Assembly (NCBI GenBank): GCA_002683355.1
Contig: NYTF01000050.1
Coordinates: 1 to 6,198, forward strand
Length of the DNA stretch: 6,198 bases
Direction of reading: 5' to 3'
DNA from: Paracoccaceae bacterium
Lineage (GTDB): Bacteria > Pseudomonadota > Alphaproteobacteria > Rhodobacterales > Rhodobacteraceae
Both the position numbers and the translations under genes were made by a program. A model generated the notes under the pieces. The model was not told the origin of the DNA. It did not search any database and was given only the letters and a program-made list of their open reading frames with translations. Below are positions 4,637 through 6,198 of the stretch, in pieces; positions within the stretch are counted from its first letter, which is position 1, and each line of letters starts with the position of its first letter.

Positions 4637-5761
4637 ATGCCAAATACCATCTCAAACCCTGTTCAAGAACTCTTAGAAAATGTATCAACACCATTTACGC
4701 AAGCTCGAGCAATGCCTAAATCAGTTTATACAACAAAAGAATTCTTAAACTATGAACTTGAAAATATTTTCAAAAAAGACTGGTTTTGCGCTGGTCGATC
4801 AGATGCTTTAAAAAATATTGGCGACTATCTTACTCTAGAGCTAGCCGGACAACCGATCATGGTTATAAGAGATAATGATAGCAAAATTCGTGCCCAATCA
4901 AACGTGTGCCGGCATAGGATGTCCACATTATTAGAAGGCTCAGGGAACACACGTTCAATTGTTTGCCAGTATCACGCATGGACATATGGATTAAATGGAG
5001 CGCTCCGTGGAGCTCCAGCTATGACTTTAAATGACAAATTTAAGAAAAAAGATTATTGCCTACCTCAAATCAAATGTGAAGAATGGCTGGGATGGATCAT
5101 GATCTCATTGAACCAAAATGCCAAACCAATAGTAAATTCTTTGTCTGAAGTAACAGACTTAATTGGTGATTTTCGAATGGAAACTTATACACAAACATTT
5201 TCTGAAACACATGTCTGGGATACAAATTGGAAAGTATTGGCAGAGAATTTCATGGAAAGTTACCACCTACCCGTCTGCCACTCAGGAACAATTGGAGGGT
5301 TATCAAAATTAGAAGAAATGGATTGCCCACCTGGCAAAGAAGCATTTAATTATCATTTTATTTTAAAGGAACCTCATTTCAAGCTGGCCAACGCCCACCC
5401 TAACAATACAATTCTAAAGGGAGATTGGAGACGAACCACTGTACTTCTAGCAATTTATCCCAGTTTGTTAATAACTTTAACCCCTGGTTATTTTTGGTAT
5501 CTTTCGTTGCATCCAAAAGGCGTGGGACAAGTACATATTAATTTTGGCGGGGGTATGTCACCCGAGTTTGTAAGTGATCCTGATGCTCAAGACCATTTTA
5601 AGGCAGTAAAAACTCTTCTTGACGATGTAAACATTGAGGATCGAGGCTGCACTGAAAAAGTATTTAAAGGATTACTGTCAGACCACGCAACACCTGGCCA
5701 TTTATCTCACTTAGAACGTCCAAATTACGATTTTGCTAAATATTTAGCTTCACACGCATAG
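4637..5761 (+). CDS. Rieske non-haem iron oxygenase, alpha subunit (choline monooxygenase/CntA-like)
   Basis: A 374-residue terminal oxygenase that would use electrons from a separate reductase to hydroxylate or demethylate a small organic substrate; cytosolic. The Rieske [2Fe-2S] site is C91-x-H93 with C110-x2-H113, in CRH and CQYHAW. The catalytic domain has NWKVLAENFMESYHLPVCH (197-215), giving iron ligands His210 and His215; Asp335 in NIEDRG is the likely third ligand. The residue bridging the two metal centres in the E-x2-H-x4-H pattern is Glu207, as in the carnitine oxygenase CntA, instead of the Asp of ring-hydroxylating dioxygenases. The length also matches CntA-type enzymes (about 370). 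The ATG at 4637 follows a GGA motif by 8 bases. It is divergent from the MarR operon and probably co-regulated. No ferredoxin, reductase or beta subunit gene is present. Quaternary-amine oxidation or O-demethylation are both possible; substrate unknown. Confidence 0.93.
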   Translation: MPNTISNPVQELLENVSTPFTQARAMPKSVYTTKEFLNYELENIFKKDWFCAGRSDALKNIGDYLTLELAGQPIMVIRDNDSKIRAQSNVCRHRMSTLLEGSGNTRSIVCQYHAWTYGLNGALRGAPAMTLNDKFKKKDYCLPQIKCEEWLGWIMISLNQNAKPIVNSLSEVTDLIGDFRMETYTQTFSETHVWDTNWKVLAENFMESYHLPVCHSGTIGGLSKLEEMDCPPGKEAFNYHFILKEPHFKLANAHPNNTILKGDWRRTTVLLAIYPSLLITLTPGYFWYLSLHPKGVGQVHINFGGGMSPEFVSDPDAQDHFKAVKTLLDDVNIEDRGCTEKVFKGLLSDHATPGHLSHLERPNYDFAKYLASHA

Positions 5762-5785
5762 CTAATCCAAAAAATATATTTGTTG

Positions 5786-5806
5786 AAATAATGCTTATTA
5801 TTTTTT
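5786..5806 (+). terminator. Weak intrinsic terminator after the Rieske gene
   Basis: AAATAAT (5786-5792), loop GCTT and ATTATTT (5797-5803) form a 7-bp hairpin running into a T-tract that ends at 5806, 25 bp after the stop codon. The stem has no G-C pairs, so termination may be leaky, but the position and T-run fit. Confidence 0.45.
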
Positions 5807-5921
5807 ACCGAATTTATAAGCTTTCAAGACGCTTCTTGCACTCAAATTACTTCTATGTATCTTCAATAGCTTAAGAAGATAAAAAAAAGTTATAAATCAG
5901 GTTGAAAATAGAGACTTAAAC
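5807..5921 (+). promoter_or_regulatory. Upstream region of deoC
   Basis: This gap should contain the deoC promoter if the preceding terminator works. TTGCAC (5836-5841), a 16-bp spacer, then TATCTT is the best promoter-like pair I see, and it is weak. CAAGA-cgct-TCTTG (5825-5838) is a 5-bp inverted repeat overlapping that -35, and an A-rich run follows at 5880-5888. The ribosome binding site before deoC is a poor GAGAC. Confidence 0.25.
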
Positions 5922-6198
5922 ATGAACAAATTGACTAATTTATCAAAACCGTCAAAAAACCTAGGATTGGACTTGGACCTAGATTGGGTGCTCAGTACAC
6001 AGGCCAATACGTCTGCAATTGAAAGGCGTGCAAATAACATTGGCACTAGAAGGTCAATAAAAAAACAATATCAAGCTGCTTGGCTACTTAAAGCAATTAC
6101 ACTCATCGATCTTACAACATTATCTGGGGATGATACAGAAAGACGTGTTGAAAGACTCTGCGCAAAAGGGAAAAAACCTATAAACGAAAATTTAGCGC
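5922..6198 (+). CDS. deoC: Deoxyribose-phosphate aldolase, N-terminal part (runs off window)
   Basis: The first 92 codons of 2-deoxyribose-5-phosphate aldolase, which splits deoxyribose 5-phosphate to acetaldehyde and glyceraldehyde 3-phosphate in deoxynucleoside catabolism. The diagnostic block is LIDLTTLSGDDTERRVERLC (61-80), matching DeoC/DERA. An N-terminal extension of about 55 residues, with LDLDWV (18-23) and KKQYQAAWLLKAIT (47-60), matches the long form seen in animal DERA (LDLSWI, KKEWQAAWLLKAVT) and is absent from the short E. coli enzyme. The Schiff-base lysine and the rest of the barrel are beyond the window edge, so activity cannot be judged. ATG 5922 is chosen because it gives the expected family N-terminus, despite a weak ribosome binding site. 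It is codirectional with the Rieske gene but 160 bp away behind a hairpin, so probably separate from the aromatic cluster. Confidence 0.9.
   Translation, partial: MNKLTNLSKPSKNLGLDLDLDWVLSTQANTSAIERRANNIGTRRSIKKQYQAAWLLKAITLIDLTTLSGDDTERRVERLCAKGKKPINENLA

Noticed and set aside
1..6198. CRISPR array, insertion sequence or transposase
   Set aside because: No regularly spaced direct repeats, no terminal inverted repeats flanking a transposase, and no transposase-like protein seen in any frame I read.

Overview
The window looks like a low-GC chromosomal segment of an alphaproteobacterium, probably a marine or otherwise streamlined one. The clearest marker is the FYDLN-acid zinc-ribbon protein (TIGR02300 type), a family I know only from Alphaproteobacteria. 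The AT-rich DNA, short gaps and overlapping convergent stop codons fit a compact genome. The marine guess is inference; no rRNA or other species marker is present.

Left part (1-1606), housekeeping. About 290 bp with no recognisable gene lies 3' of a tRNA-Ala(GGC) gene on the minus strand. Next to the tRNA is the minus-strand FYDLN-acid gene, and divergent from that a YgjP/DUF45-type zinc metallopeptidase gene on the plus strand.

Centre (1603-5761), an aromatic-compound oxygenation cluster. Three minus-strand genes form a tight operon. In order of transcription they are a MarR-family repressor resembling HpaR, an HpaB-type FADH2-dependent phenol ortho-hydroxylase, and a flavin reductase fused to a C-terminal MarR-like domain. 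That fusion has the architecture of the Acinetobacter baumannii C1 reductase of 4-hydroxyphenylacetate 3-hydroxylase. A Rieske non-haem iron oxygenase alpha subunit is transcribed divergently from the MarR gene. The 151-bp gap between them holds several palindromes, including a perfect 14-mer, and is the likely control point for both directions.

Right edge (5922-6198). The first 92 codons of deoC, encoding deoxyribose-phosphate aldolase of the long form related to animal DERA, run off the window.

Working model (inference): the repressor senses an aromatic compound, the Rieske enzyme demethylates or hydroxylates a precursor, and the reductase supplies FADH2 to the HpaB-type enzyme, which makes a catechol. 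The MarR-like domain of the reductase may act as an effector-controlled brake on the enzyme, as in C1. No ring-cleavage gene and no Rieske electron-transfer partner is in the window, so the pathway must be completed elsewhere.
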